NCBI GenBank assembly: GCA_013696915.1
Contig: JACCXR010000291.1
Span: 1 to 10,651, forward strand
Direction: 5' to 3'
Source: Euzebyaceae bacterium
Lineage (GTDB): Bacteria; Actinomycetota; Nitriliruptoria; Euzebyales; Egibacteraceae
Length of the DNA stretch: 10,651 nt
The notes under the pieces were generated by a model. The model ran no database searches and was not told where the DNA came from. It saw nothing but the letters and a program-made list of their open reading frames with translations. The translations under genes were made by a program, and so were the position numbers. Below are positions 1-7,033 of the stretch, one piece after another (position 1 is the first letter of the stretch; every line of letters starts with the position of its first letter).

Positions 1-330
1 CTCCTGGTCGGCGGCTACATCTGCTATCGCGGCCAGGCGTCGCTCCCGGTCATGGCCGCCGTCGCCGTGCTCGGCGTCGCGGGCCTCCCGCTGCAGCAGG
101 CGGTCAGCCGCCGCGCCGAGGCGGCCGCCGACCTGGCGGCGCTCGAGATCACGCGCGACCCCGCGACGTTCGTGGCCGCCAAGCGCGGGCTCGCGCAGGC
201 CAACCTGTCCGATCCCGCCCCGCCGGGCTGGGTGTACGTGCTGTGGTCGAGCCACCCGACCCCCGCTGCGCGGCTGGAGATGGGGGAGCGCTGGCCGCAC
301 CTGACCGCGGGGGGGAGGGGCCCGCCGTGA
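1..330 (+). CDS. M48 family (Ste24-like) zinc metalloprotease, C-terminal part
   Basis: This is the last 109 residues of a gene whose start lies left of the window. The opening residues are hydrophobic with a short polar break, fitting membrane segments around 1-8 and 15-34. They are followed by an EAAAD pentad (E40 to D44), which fits the ExxAD motif of M48 peptidases, whose Glu is the third zinc ligand. The segment after it (DPATF, then LAQANLSDPAPP, then SSHPTPAARLEMGERW) has the typical M48/Ste24 C-terminal pattern, where a conserved S/THP precedes the final helix. The HExxH zinc motif should be upstream and cannot be checked. The family comprises integral membrane endopeptidases acting in membrane-protein turnover or prenyl-protein processing; the bacterial substrate is unknown. 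The stop codon overlaps the GTG start of the next gene, so the two are probably co-translated. Family assignment is fairly sure; specific function is not. Confidence 0.75.
   Translation, partial: LLVGGYICYRGQASLPVMAAVAVLGVAGLPLQQAVSRRAEAAADLAALEITRDPATFVAAKRGLAQANLSDPAPPGWVYVLWSSHPTPAARLEMGERWPHLTAGGRGPP
309..320 (+). promoter_or_regulatory. Shine-Dalgarno tract for the pimB GTG start
   Basis: A purine-only run (GGGGGGGAGGGG) lies six bases before the GTG at 327. It supports 327 as the start rather than the upstream in-frame GTG at 243, which would add 28 residues with no similarity to the family. The run lies inside the last codons of the upstream protease gene. Confidence 0.6.
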
Positions 331-1469
331 CGAGGACGCTCTGGGTGAGCAACGACCTGCCGCCCCGGTCGGGCGGGATCGAGCAGTACCTGGCGAACCT
401 GCTCGCCAGCCGTCCGGCCGAAGCCACCCGGGTCCTCGCCTCCCCGTGGCCGGGAGGGCCGGAGCACGACGCCACGCTGTCCTACCGGGTGGACCGGATC
501 GGCCGCCGTCCGCTGCTCCCGACGCCGGCCCTTGCACGGGCGGTCCAGCATGCGGCCGACGACCACGGCGCCGAGGTCGTCGTCTTCGGCGCCTCGTGGC
601 CGCTCGGCGAGCTCGGCGCGCGCATCGCGCAGCCCACGGTCGCCTTCAGCTACGGCCACGAAGCCGGCATGGTCCGCGTCGGGTTCGGCCCGCTCGTCCG
701 CCGCGTCGCGAGGGCGAACACGGCGGTCACGGTGCTGAGCAATTTCACCAGCAGCGCCCTCACGCGCTGGCTCGCCCCCCACACCCGTGTCGAGCTGCTC
801 CCCGCGGGCGTCGACGCCGACGCCTTCCACCCGACCGTCGACGGAGGCCATGTGCGGGCCCGCCACGGAATCGCCGGGGACCGCCCCGTGGTCGTGTGCG
901 TGTCCCGTCTGGTCCCGCGCAAGGGGCAGGATGTGCTCGTCGAGTGCTGGCCGCGGGTCAGGTCGGCCGTGCCGGGCGCGCACCTGCTGCTCGTCGGCAC
1001 CGGGCCGCTCGAGCAGAAGCTCCGCGCCCGGGTCTCCCAGCTGGGACTCGACCGCGACGTCACGCTGACCGGCGAGGTCGCGTGGGCCGACCTGCCCGCC
1101 TACCACGCCGCCGGCGACCTGTTCGCCATGCCGTGCCGCACCCGTCTCGGCGGCCTCGACGTCGAGGGTCTCGGCATCGTCTACCTCGAGGCGCAGGCCT
1201 GCGGGAAGCCGGTGCTCGCGGGGTCTTCCGGCGGCGCGCCCGAGGCGGTCGTCGACGGCGAGACCGGCAGGGTCGTCGACGGGACGGATCCGGGGGCCGT
1301 GACGACGGCCATCGTGCAGCTGCTCGCCGATCCCGACCGGTGCCGCGACATGGGGCGCGCCGGCCGCCGCTTCGTGGAGCGTCGGTGGTCCTGGCCCGTC
1401 ATCACCCGACGGCTCGACGGGCTCCTCGCCGAACTCGCCCGCGCGCCGCGGGCGCGAGATCCTCACTAG
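327..1469 (+). CDS. pimB: GT4 glycosyltransferase, PimB'-like GDP-mannose-dependent phosphatidylinositol monomannoside mannosyltransferase
   Basis: The 380-residue product has the GT-B fold layout of family GT4 and the usual PimB' length. It begins with SNDLPPRSGGIEQYL (8-22), the Gly-rich acceptor/donor loop also seen in mycobacterial and corynebacterial PimB'. H111 in YGHE matches the conserved His of the N-terminal domain. SRLVPRKGQD (193-202) supplies R194 and K199, the basic pair that contacts the nucleotide-sugar phosphates. FAMPCRTR and then E280GLGIVYLE288 form the EX7E motif. In the family, the enzyme adds mannose from GDP-Man to the inositol of PIM1 to give PIM2, on the cytoplasmic face of the membrane; no signal peptide is visible here. 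The start is GTG, overlapping the upstream TGA by GTGA behind a strong purine tract. The following gene is a FadD15-type ligase, as near mycobacterial pimB. A different GT4 acceptor cannot be excluded, but the motif match is close. Confidence 0.82.
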   Translation: MTRTLWVSNDLPPRSGGIEQYLANLLASRPAEATRVLASPWPGGPEHDATLSYRVDRIGRRPLLPTPALARAVQHAADDHGAEVVVFGASWPLGELGARIAQPTVAFSYGHEAGMVRVGFGPLVRRVARANTAVTVLSNFTSSALTRWLAPHTRVELLPAGVDADAFHPTVDGGHVRARHGIAGDRPVVVCVSRLVPRKGQDVLVECWPRVRSAVPGAHLLLVGTGPLEQKLRARVSQLGLDRDVTLTGEVAWADLPAYHAAGDLFAMPCRTRLGGLDVEGLGIVYLEAQACGKPVLAGSSGGAPEAVVDGETGRVVDGTDPGAVTTAIVQLLADPDRCRDMGRAGRRFVERRWSWPVITRRLDGLLAELARAPRARDPH

Positions 1470-1472
1470 CAT
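1467..1472 (+). promoter_or_regulatory. Possible -10 element (TAGCAT) for the acyl-CoA synthetase gene
   Basis: TAGCAT fits the actinobacterial TAnnnT -10 pattern and ends 44 bases before the ATG at 1517. Its TAG is also the pimB stop codon. The surrounding CTAGCATCnCCG occurs again at 3793-3804, ahead of the permease gene. No recognisable -35 box lies at the right distance, since the upstream bases are pure GC, so this is tentative. The fadD gene could also be read through from pimB. Confidence 0.35.
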
Positions 1473-1516
1473 CCCCGCCAGCGCGCAGCGATCCCGCAGC
1501 ACATCGAGGAGCCGAG

Positions 1517-3343
1517 ATGCCCGAGACCGTCATCCCCGCCGCCCCCACCATCACGGCGCTGTTCGAGCGCGCTGTCGAGCAGTGGGCGGACGAGGTGGCG
1601 TTCCGCGTCAGGCGGGGAGAGGAGTGGGCGCCGATCACGTTCGCCGAGTACGGGTTCGCGGTCCGCGACTGCGCGCGCGGCCTGATGTCGCTCGGGTTCG
1701 AACCAGGCGAGTTCGGCTCGATCATGTCCGCCAACCGCCCGGAGTGGCACTTCGCGGACTTCGGCATGATCCACGCCGGCCTGGTCAGCTGCCCGGTCTA
1801 CCCGACGAGCGCGGCGCCGCAGGTCCACTACATCCTGGAGCACTCCCGCAGCCGGGTGGTCGTCGTCGAGGACGAGGTTCAGCGGGCCAAGATCGAAGCG
1901 GTCCGTGCCGACCTGCCGGAACTGCGGTCCTGCGTGGTCATGACGGGCGAGGGCTGCGACGGTGATTTCTACCTCCCGTGGCGCGAGCTGCTCGAGCGGG
2001 GGCGCCAGCACCTGCCGACCGAGGACGCCGAGTACGAGCGGCGCCGCACCGCCGCGCGGCCGGAGGACCTGCTCGCGGTCATCTACACGTCGGGGACGAC
2101 GGGCCCGCCGAAGGGCGTCATGCTGTCCCACCACAACGCCGTGTGGACGCTCGCCTCGCTCGACCGGGTGCTGGCGGCGGGGCTCGGCGACCGCAAGCTG
2201 TCGTTCCTGCCGCTGTCGCACGTCGCCGAGCGGACCTCCAGCGAGTACCTCCAGCTGCAGCAGGGCTTCGAGATCTGGTTCTCGACGTCGATCGAGACCC
2301 TGCGCGACGACCTCCGCGCGTGCCGGCCAACCGTCCAGTTCGTCGTGCCGCGGATCCTCGAGAAGCAGTTCGACGGCGTCCAGGCGCTGCTCGGCTCGCT
2401 CCCGGACGACCGGCGTCAGGGTGCGCTCGATGCCGTGGAGCTCGGCAGGCGGAGGGCTCGCCTGCAGCAGCAGGGCCGGCCCCTCCCCGACGAGCTGGAG
2501 GCGGCGTGGCGCCAGGCCGACGCCCGGCTGTTCACGACGGCGCGGGCCGCGCTCGGCTACGACCGCTGCCGGGCGTTGGTGTCGGGGGCGGCGCCCGTCG
2601 CCGTCGAGCTGCTCGAGTTCTTCCGGGCGATCGGCGTGCCGGTGCTCGAGGTCTACGGCCAGACGGAGGACCACGGCCCAACGACCATCAACCGCGTCGA
2701 CCGCTGGAAGCTCGGATCGGTGGGCTACGCGATCCCCGGCGGCGAGGTCCGCATCGCCGACGACGGCGAGATCCTCTACCGCGGCGACAACGTGTGCCTC
2801 GGCTACCACCGCGAGGAGCAGGCCACCCGCGAGCTGATCGACCCTGAGGGATGGCTGCACTCGGGCGACATCGGGACCATGGACGCCGACGGCTTCGTCA
2901 CGATCACCGACCGCAAGAAGGACATCATCATCACCTCGTCCGGCAAGAACATCGCCCCCCAGGTGATCGAGCAGAAGCTCAGGTTCTCCCCGTGGATCTC
3001 ACAGGCGGTCGTGATCGGCGACAACCGCCGGTTCGTCACCGCCCTGCTCACCCTGGACGTCCAGAGCGTGACGCAGTTCGCGCAGCAGAAGGCGATCCCG
3101 TTCGCGGCCTTCGAGGATCTGACCCGGCATCCGGACGTCGCGGAAATCGTCGATGCCCACGTCGCCGACGTCAACGCCGAGCTCAGCCGGTCCGAGCAGA
3201 TCAGGGCGCACCGCATCCTGCCCGAGGACTTCACCGTCGAGGCCGGCACGATCACCCCGACGCTCAAGGTGAGGCGCGAGCCGATCGGTGACCGGTACGC
3301 GGCCCTCATCGAGCAGATGTACGCCGGGTCCTCCGACAGGTGA
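1517..3343 (+). CDS. fadD: Long-chain fatty acyl-CoA synthetase (AMP-forming), FadD15-like
   Basis: The 608-residue product matches the usual ~600-residue length of FadD15-type ligases. ATP-binding P-loop: YTSGTTGPPKG (190-200). Motif YGQTE (380-384). LHSGD with D451, the ribose-binding Asp. Hinge DRKKDIIITSSGKNIAP (465-481). C-terminal TLKVRR with K584, the likely adenylation Lys. The family activates a long-chain fatty acid with ATP and then transfers it to CoA; it is cytosolic or membrane-associated, and no transmembrane segment is seen. The start is ATG with GAGGAG five bases upstream (1506-1511). Although this frame stays open far upstream, that part is an artefact of high GC inside pimB. 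The stop overlaps the next GTG (GTGA), indicating translational coupling to the SRPBCC gene. Placed after pimB, it may supply acyl-CoA for membrane lipid or PIM acylation; this is inference from context. Chain-length preference cannot be read from the sequence. Confidence 0.87.
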   Translation: MPETVIPAAPTITALFERAVEQWADEVAFRVRRGEEWAPITFAEYGFAVRDCARGLMSLGFEPGEFGSIMSANRPEWHFADFGMIHAGLVSCPVYPTSAAPQVHYILEHSRSRVVVVEDEVQRAKIEAVRADLPELRSCVVMTGEGCDGDFYLPWRELLERGRQHLPTEDAEYERRRTAARPEDLLAVIYTSGTTGPPKGVMLSHHNAVWTLASLDRVLAAGLGDRKLSFLPLSHVAERTSSEYLQLQQGFEIWFSTSIETLRDDLRACRPTVQFVVPRILEKQFDGVQALLGSLPDDRRQGALDAVELGRRRARLQQQGRPLPDELEAAWRQADARLFTTARAALGYDRCRALVSGAAPVAVELLEFFRAIGVPVLEVYGQTEDHGPTTINRVDRWKLGSVGYAIPGGEVRIADDGEILYRGDNVCLGYHREEQATRELIDPEGWLHSGDIGTMDADGFVTITDRKKDIIITSSGKNIAPQVIEQKLRFSPWISQAVVIGDNRRFVTALLTLDVQSVTQFAQQKAIPFAAFEDLTRHPDVAEIVDAHVADVNAELSRSEQIRAHRILPEDFTVEAGTITPTLKVRREPIGDRYAALIEQMYAGSSDR

Positions 3344-3774
3344 GCAGGCAGGTCAGCCGGACGACGTTCGTGCCCGCCCCGCCGGAGGCGGTCTTCGACC
3401 TGCTCGCCGACCCCGCCCTCCACGCCGACCTCGACGGATCCGGGACCGTGCGGCGCAGCGCCGGCACGCCCGGGCGGCTGCGGCTCGGCAGCACCTTCGG
3501 CATGTCGATGCGGCTGGGCGTCCCGTACCGCGTCACGAACCGCGTCGTCGAGTTCCACGAGAACCGCCGCATCGCATGGCGGCACTGGGGCCGGCACGTC
3601 TGGCGATGGGAGCTCGAGCCCGCGGACGGCGGCACCCGCGTCCGGGAAACGTTCGACTGGTCCACCGCTCTGTCCCCGCGGGCGGTGGAGCTGCTCCGGC
3701 TCCCGCAGCGCAACGCCAGGGCGATCGAGGCGACGCTCGCGCGTCTTGCACAGCGGTTCGCCGCCGGATCCTGA
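3340..3774 (+). CDS. SRPBCC-fold (START / polyketide cyclase-like) protein
   Basis: The 144-residue product is a single SRPBCC domain. It opens with the typical strand-helix pattern (TTFVPAPPEAVFDLLADP, residues 8-25), has central strands including RIAWRHWG and WRWELEP, a GGTRVRETFDWS turn and strand, and a long C-terminal helix (RNARAIEATLARLAQRF). SRPBCC proteins enclose a hydrophobic cavity that binds lipids or other apolar ligands; some are cyclases, others carriers. No catalytic residues can be assigned. The GTG start overlaps the stop of the acyl-CoA synthetase by GTGA, and no good Shine-Dalgarno sequence precedes it, so translation is probably coupled. The same partnership, a FadD15 ligase near a small SRPBCC protein and PimB', is known from mycobacteria (Rv2185c/Rv2187/Rv2188c). 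A role binding an acyl chain or lipid for its neighbours is plausible but unproven. Confidence 0.75.
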   Translation: MSRQVSRTTFVPAPPEAVFDLLADPALHADLDGSGTVRRSAGTPGRLRLGSTFGMSMRLGVPYRVTNRVVEFHENRRIAWRHWGRHVWRWELEPADGGTRVRETFDWSTALSPRAVELLRLPQRNARAIEATLARLAQRFAAGS

Positions 3775-3793
3775 TCCCGGGGGCCGCGTTGGC

Positions 3794-3799
3794 TAGCAT
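3794..3799 (+). promoter_or_regulatory. Possible -10 element (TAGCAT) for the YraQ-family permease operon
   Basis: TAGCAT lies 33 bases before the GTG at 3833 in the 58-base gap after the SRPBCC gene. A weak -35 candidate, CTGATC (3771-3776, three matches to TTGACA), sits 17 bases upstream. That box falls within an imperfect dyad (3764-3780), where a regulator could bind. The TAGCAT context is nearly identical to that at 1466-1477. Supported by pattern and spacing only. Confidence 0.4.
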
Positions 3800-3821
3800 C
3801 ACCGGGTCCCTGTCGCCTCTC

Positions 3822-3827
3822 GAGGGG
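3822..3827 (+). promoter_or_regulatory. Shine-Dalgarno sequence deciding the permease start
   Basis: GAGGGG lies five bases before the GTG at 3833. The nearby ATG at 3829 is in another frame and only one base from this site, too close to be used, so GTG 3833 is the start. The site forms the right half of a short dyad (CCTCTCGAGGGG, 3816-3827), which might mask it. Confidence 0.6.
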
Positions 3828-3832
3828 AATGC

Positions 3833-4858
3833 GTGTCGGTCAGCGCGTCACCGCAGTCGGCCCCGTCGCCGCCCAGACCGGCCCACCCGCCGGCGGCGCC
3901 CCGGGCGCGGCGGCAGGTTCCGACGCTCGAGCTGCTCGCCCTTCTGCTGATCCTGGCCGTCCTCCTGCGGCCGGAGCTCTCGGGCCTGTTCGACGACCCG
4001 GCCGTGCAGACCTGGTCGACGATCTTCGTCTCCATCACGGTGCAGGCCCTGCCCTTCCTGGTCCTCGGCGTCGTCCTGTCCGGCCTCATCGCGGCGCTCG
4101 TCCCCCCCAGCTTCATCGCGCGGATCCTGCCCGACCGCCCCCTCCTCGCGGTGCCGGCCGCCGGGCTCGCCGGCGCCGCCCTGCCCGGCTGCGAGTGCGG
4201 CTCGGTGCCCATCGCCGGCCGCCTGACGGCCCGGGGGGCAAGCCCCGCCGCCGCGTTCGCCTTCATGCTGTCCGCCCCCGCGATCAACCCAGTGGTGCTG
4301 GTGGCGACGGCCGTGGCGTTTCCCGGGCAGCCGCAGGTGGTGCTGGCCCGGTTCTGCGCCTCCCTCGCGACGGCGGTCGTGGTCGGCCTGGTGTGGAGCC
4401 GGTTCGGCAACGACGCGCTGATCGACCGCAGCAGGTCGCGGGTGGTCGAGGGCGGCACGCGCTGGTCGTCGTTCTCCCGGACAGCCAGTCACGACTTCCT
4501 CCACGCCGGCGGCTGGCTGGTGCTGGGCGGCGTGACCGCCGCCACCCTGCAGGTGGTGGTCCCGCGGTCGGTGCTCGACACGGTCGCCGGCAACGAGTGG
4601 CTCGCGGTCGGTGCGCTCGCCGTCCTCGCCGTCGTCCTCGCGATCTGCTCGGAGGCCGACGCCTTCGTCGCGACCGGGCTGACGCAGTTCTCGCTCACGT
4701 CGCGGCTGGTCTTCCTCGTCGTCGGACCCGCCGTCGACCTCAAGCTCGTCGCGCTGCAGGCGGGGGTGTTCGGCCGGCGGTTCGCCCTGCGGTTCGCGCC
4801 CCTGACCCTGATCACGGCGATCGCCTCCGGCCTCCTCGTCGGAACCTGGCTGCTGTAG
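3833..4858 (+). CDS. YraQ family (DUF318 / ArsP-like) membrane permease
   Basis: The 341-residue polytopic membrane protein has a Pro/Ala-rich cytoplasmic N-terminus (1-30) and then about eight or nine hydrophobic segments, near 33-46, 62-90, 103-118, 140-162, 168-188, 224-244, 256-271, 290-306 and 322-340. The family signature LPGCECGSVPIAGRL (117-131) carries C120 and C122; LSAPAINPV (146-154), ICSEADAF (271-278, with C272) and GPAVDLKLVALQ (298-309) are the other conserved blocks. Related permeases of the ArsP/YraQ group export metalloid or metal species, and the paired Cys suggests a soft metal or metalloid substrate, but the substrate is unknown. The stop TAG overlaps by one base the GTG of a TIGR03943-type gene, its habitual partner. 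Start: GTG with GAGGGG upstream. The family call is secure; the transported substrate is inference. Confidence 0.85.
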   Translation: MSVSASPQSAPSPPRPAHPPAAPRARRQVPTLELLALLLILAVLLRPELSGLFDDPAVQTWSTIFVSITVQALPFLVLGVVLSGLIAALVPPSFIARILPDRPLLAVPAAGLAGAALPGCECGSVPIAGRLTARGASPAAAFAFMLSAPAINPVVLVATAVAFPGQPQVVLARFCASLATAVVVGLVWSRFGNDALIDRSRSRVVEGGTRWSSFSRTASHDFLHAGGWLVLGGVTAATLQVVVPRSVLDTVAGNEWLAVGALAVLAVVLAICSEADAFVATGLTQFSLTSRLVFLVVGPAVDLKLVALQAGVFGRRFALRFAPLTLITAIASGLLVGTWLL

Positions 4859-5667
4859 TGGACGAGCGGACGCAGGGCGCGATGATGCTGGCGATCGGCG
4901 GGGTCGCCGTCCGGCTGGGCCTGACCGACGTGTCGCTGGCGTACGTCAAGCCGGGCCTGCGCCCCCTGCTGACCGTCGCCGGTCTCGTCCTCGTGGTGCT
5001 CGGCGCCGCCGGGGTGCTGCGGGCGTTCCGCGACGAGCCGGTCCCCCCGCCGGTCCCCGACCCGGAAGACGACTCGCGGCTGGAGGCGGCGGGGGTGGCG
5101 CACGCGCACGCCGCGGTCGGGCACTCCGACGACGGCCACGGGCACGGCGTGTCCGGACCGCGGGTGGCGTGGCTGCTGACGCTGCCCCTGCTGGCGGTCC
5201 TGCTGGTCGCGCCCCCGCCGCTGGGAGCCTTCGCCGCGGGCCGGCAGAGCGGCCGGGTCGTAGCCACGACCGAGAGATCCTACCCGCCGCTGCCCACGGC
5301 GGTCGACGGCGCGGTGCCGCTGGGGCTCGTCGAGTTCCAGTTCCGGGCCCTGTACGACGAGACGCGGTCGATGGAGGGACAACGGGTGCGGCTGGTCGGC
5401 TTCGCCTCGCCGGTGCCGGGCGACGCGGGCGGGGACTACCTGCTGACGCGGTTCATCGTGAACTGCTGCGCCGCCGACGGCACCGCGGTGACCGTGGAGA
5501 TCCACGGCGACCCGGTCCCGCGGGCGCCCGACACGTGGCTGGAGATCGAGGGCACCTGGGAGCCACGCCCCGGTCAGGAGCCCGACAAGCCCACCCCGGC
5601 ACCCCCCGTCGTGGTCGCCGAGTCCGTCACCCCCATCCCGCAGCCCGACGAGCCGTACGAGTACTGA
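4858..5667 (+). CDS. TIGR03943 family (YcgQ-like) membrane protein, partner of the YraQ permease
   Basis: The 269-residue product has two N-terminal membrane segments (about 8-24 and 33-55) around the family-typical YVKPGLRPLL. Next come an acidic/Pro-rich stretch and a His-rich linker (HAHAAVGH, then HGHG; residues 82-97), then a third membrane segment (about 103-121). A soluble C-terminal domain holds FIVNCCAADG, with C203 and C204 followed by D207, and a Pro-rich tail ending at residue 269. The His cluster and the CC motif are likely metal-binding. Proteins of this family are almost always encoded beside a YraQ permease and are regarded as its second component; the biochemical role is not established. 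The GTG start overlaps the upstream stop by one base, and the N-terminus from it (DERTQ...) fits family starts better than the internal Met pair at residues 9-10. This reading frame also stays open across the permease gene, but that part is not coding. Confidence 0.8.
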   Translation: MDERTQGAMMLAIGGVAVRLGLTDVSLAYVKPGLRPLLTVAGLVLVVLGAAGVLRAFRDEPVPPPVPDPEDDSRLEAAGVAHAHAAVGHSDDGHGHGVSGPRVAWLLTLPLLAVLLVAPPPLGAFAAGRQSGRVVATTERSYPPLPTAVDGAVPLGLVEFQFRALYDETRSMEGQRVRLVGFASPVPGDAGGDYLLTRFIVNCCAADGTAVTVEIHGDPVPRAPDTWLEIEGTWEPRPGQEPDKPTPAPPVVVAESVTPIPQPDEPYEY

Positions 5668-5697
5668 CGGCCGACGCGGGAGCCGCCGGCCGTCGGT
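5663..5697. terminator. Candidate bidirectional terminator between convergent genes
   Basis: GACGGCCG (5666-5673) pairs perfectly with CGGCCGTC (5687-5694) around a 13-base loop. The stem extends outward by a G-T wobble and two more pairs to 11 bp. It begins at the stop codon of the TIGR03943-type gene and lies in the 48-base gap before the convergent MFS gene ends. Neither side has a clear T run, so it may act as a weak or Rho-assisted terminator, or simply as an mRNA 3'-end stabiliser. Confidence 0.5.
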
Positions 5698-5715
5698 CCG
5701 GCGTCCCTTCGCGAT

Positions 5716-7014
5716 TCACGACTCGGGTGCCGACTCCTCCAGTTCGAGTCCCCTCGTCTCCGGCAGGCCCGCGTACCCGACGGCGGCGAGGGCGACAGGC
5801 GCCGCGACGGCGACGGCCGCGGGGCCGAAGCTGCCGAAGGCGTCGGCCACCAGCCCGAACGCCAGCAGCCCCGCGACGGCGCCGAGCACGCCGGCCACCG
5901 TGAGCCACCCGGCGGCGGTGGCGCGGACCGACGTCGGGAAGACCTCGGTGCCGAGCGCGCCCGCCGAGGGGGCGTACGCCGAGGCGGCGAAGATCGCGCC
6001 GAGCAGGTAGCCGGCGACCGCACCGGTGACCCCCGACGTGTAGGTGACGGCCCCGCCCACCGCGACGGCGACGTGGGCCAGACCGGCGGTGCGCCGCCGC
6101 CCGAACCGATCGGCGGCCCAGCGCCCGGTCAGCAGCCCGGCGAGCCCGACCGGCGCCGCAGCGAGCACCACGAGCGCCGTCGAAGCCGGCGTGAGCCCCA
6201 CGACCCCCTCCGCGTAGACAAAGAGGAACGCGTTGACCGGCCCGGTGACGAACGCGATCGCGAAGGTGAGCGCCGCGAGCAGCACGAGGCGCGGCCGCAG
6301 GAGCGGGGCGACGTGGCCCAGACGGGGCCGCAGCGACGCGTCCCCCGCCGGGGCGCGCAGGCGGGCGTACCGGTCCGGCTCCTCCAGCAGGCGCCCCGCG
6401 AACGGCAGCAGCGCCAGCGGGACCAGCGCCAGCGCGAACAGCAACCGGAACCCCACCTGCCCTCCGCCGACGCCGCGCACCAGTGCCGTGAGGCCCGCAC
6501 CCGTGCCGTACCCCGCCGTGATGAGGGCGATCGCCTTCGCGCGGTCGGCGCTGCGGGTCTCCTCGGCGGCGACGACGCCGGCGACCGCGTTGGTCGCGGA
6601 CAGCAGCGGCCGGCCGAGGGCGAAGACGGCGACCAGCCACCAGAACGACGGGCTGAGCGCGGCGGCGGCCGTGAGCGCCAGCCCCCCGGCGCAGCAGCCG
6701 ATCAGGACGCTGCGGCGTCCCCGGCGGTCGGCTAGACCCGCGAGCGGCAGGCTCGCGACCGACGCGAGGCGGATGACCGCCAGTCCCACCCCCAGCGTGG
6801 TGCCCGACAGCGCAACCTGGTCGGCGATCGTCGTGCCCTCTCCGAGCTCGCCGAACGCCGCGGCGACGTCGCCGAGCGCAGCGGTCGCGCCGAACTGGGC
6901 GAAGCCGGCGGCCATCGACACGAACGCCGCGGACAGGATCGCCGGATGCCGCCATCCGTGCAGCCGCACGCGCAACGGGCGCGGCGCGTCCGGAGGCTGG
7001 CCGGGCAGGGGCAT
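5716..7014 (-). CDS. MFS transporter (metabolite:H+ symporter / sugar-porter-like)
   Basis: The 432-residue product has the usual 12-helix MFS length. The signature DRRGRR (96-101) lies in the loop after helix 2 and is repeated in the second half as DRFGRRR (302-308) after helix 8. EVFPTSVRA (357-365) and the C-terminal PETRG (418-422) are typical of the sugar-porter and metabolite:proton symporter branches. A long central loop (about 207-240) separates the halves. The ATG start at 7014 is set by GGGAG five bases upstream. The frame remains open further upstream across glgX on the opposite strand, but that is GC-driven and not coding. The gene is convergent with the permease unit and divergent from glgX-treY, sharing a 132-base gap that carries a large dyad. 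The location makes a sugar or osmolyte substrate conceivable, but none can be read from the sequence. Confidence 0.8.
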   Translation of the reverse strand: MPLPGQPPDAPRPLRVRLHGWRHPAILSAAFVSMAAGFAQFGATAALGDVAAAFGELGEGTTIADQVALSGTTLGVGLAVIRLASVASLPLAGLADRRGRRSVLIGCCAGGLALTAAAALSPSFWWLVAVFALGRPLLSATNAVAGVVAAEETRSADRAKAIALITAGYGTGAGLTALVRGVGGGQVGFRLLFALALVPLALLPFAGRLLEEPDRYARLRAPAGDASLRPRLGHVAPLLRPRLVLLAALTFAIAFVTGPVNAFLFVYAEGVVGLTPASTALVVLAAAPVGLAGLLTGRWAADRFGRRRTAGLAHVAVAVGGAVTYTSGVTGAVAGYLLGAIFAASAYAPSAGALGTEVFPTSVRATAAGWLTVAGVLGAVAGLLAFGLVADAFGSFGPAAVAVAAPVALAAVGYAGLPETRGLELEESAPES

Positions 7015-7019
7015 GTGGA

Positions 7020-7024
7020 CTCCC
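7020..7024 (-). promoter_or_regulatory. Shine-Dalgarno sequence for the MFS gene
   Basis: On the - strand, GGGAG is followed by five bases and then ATG (7014). It decides this start over the much longer open frame that continues upstream on the same strand. Confidence 0.6.
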
Positions 7025-7033
7025 AGACGGAAA

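Noticed and set aside
243..326. Upstream in-frame start for pimB
   Set aside because: It would overlap the M48 gene by 88 bases and add residues absent from the family; GTG 327 has a strong purine tract and the N-terminus expected for PimB'.
1434..1458. GC hairpin (CTCG/CGAG plus CCCGCG/CGCGGG) near the pimB 3' end as a terminator
   Set aside because: It lies within coding sequence, has a two-base bulge and no T run, and pure-GC stems of this size arise easily here.
24..1502. Long open frame on the - strand opposite pimB
   Set aside because: Arg/Gly/Pro-rich translation without domain pattern, antisense to a clear GT4 gene; typical of very GC-rich DNA.
446..1516. Upstream extension of the acyl-CoA synthetase frame, through pimB
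   Set aside because: The added part is Arg-rich noise in another frame of pimB; the ATG at 1517 with GAGGAG gives the family N-terminus.
3829..4857. A single long protein covering the permease and the TIGR03943-type gene in one frame
   Set aside because: In this frame the permease region translates to low-complexity Arg/Gly/Pro sequence; the real permease is in the frame starting at 3833, so there is no fusion.
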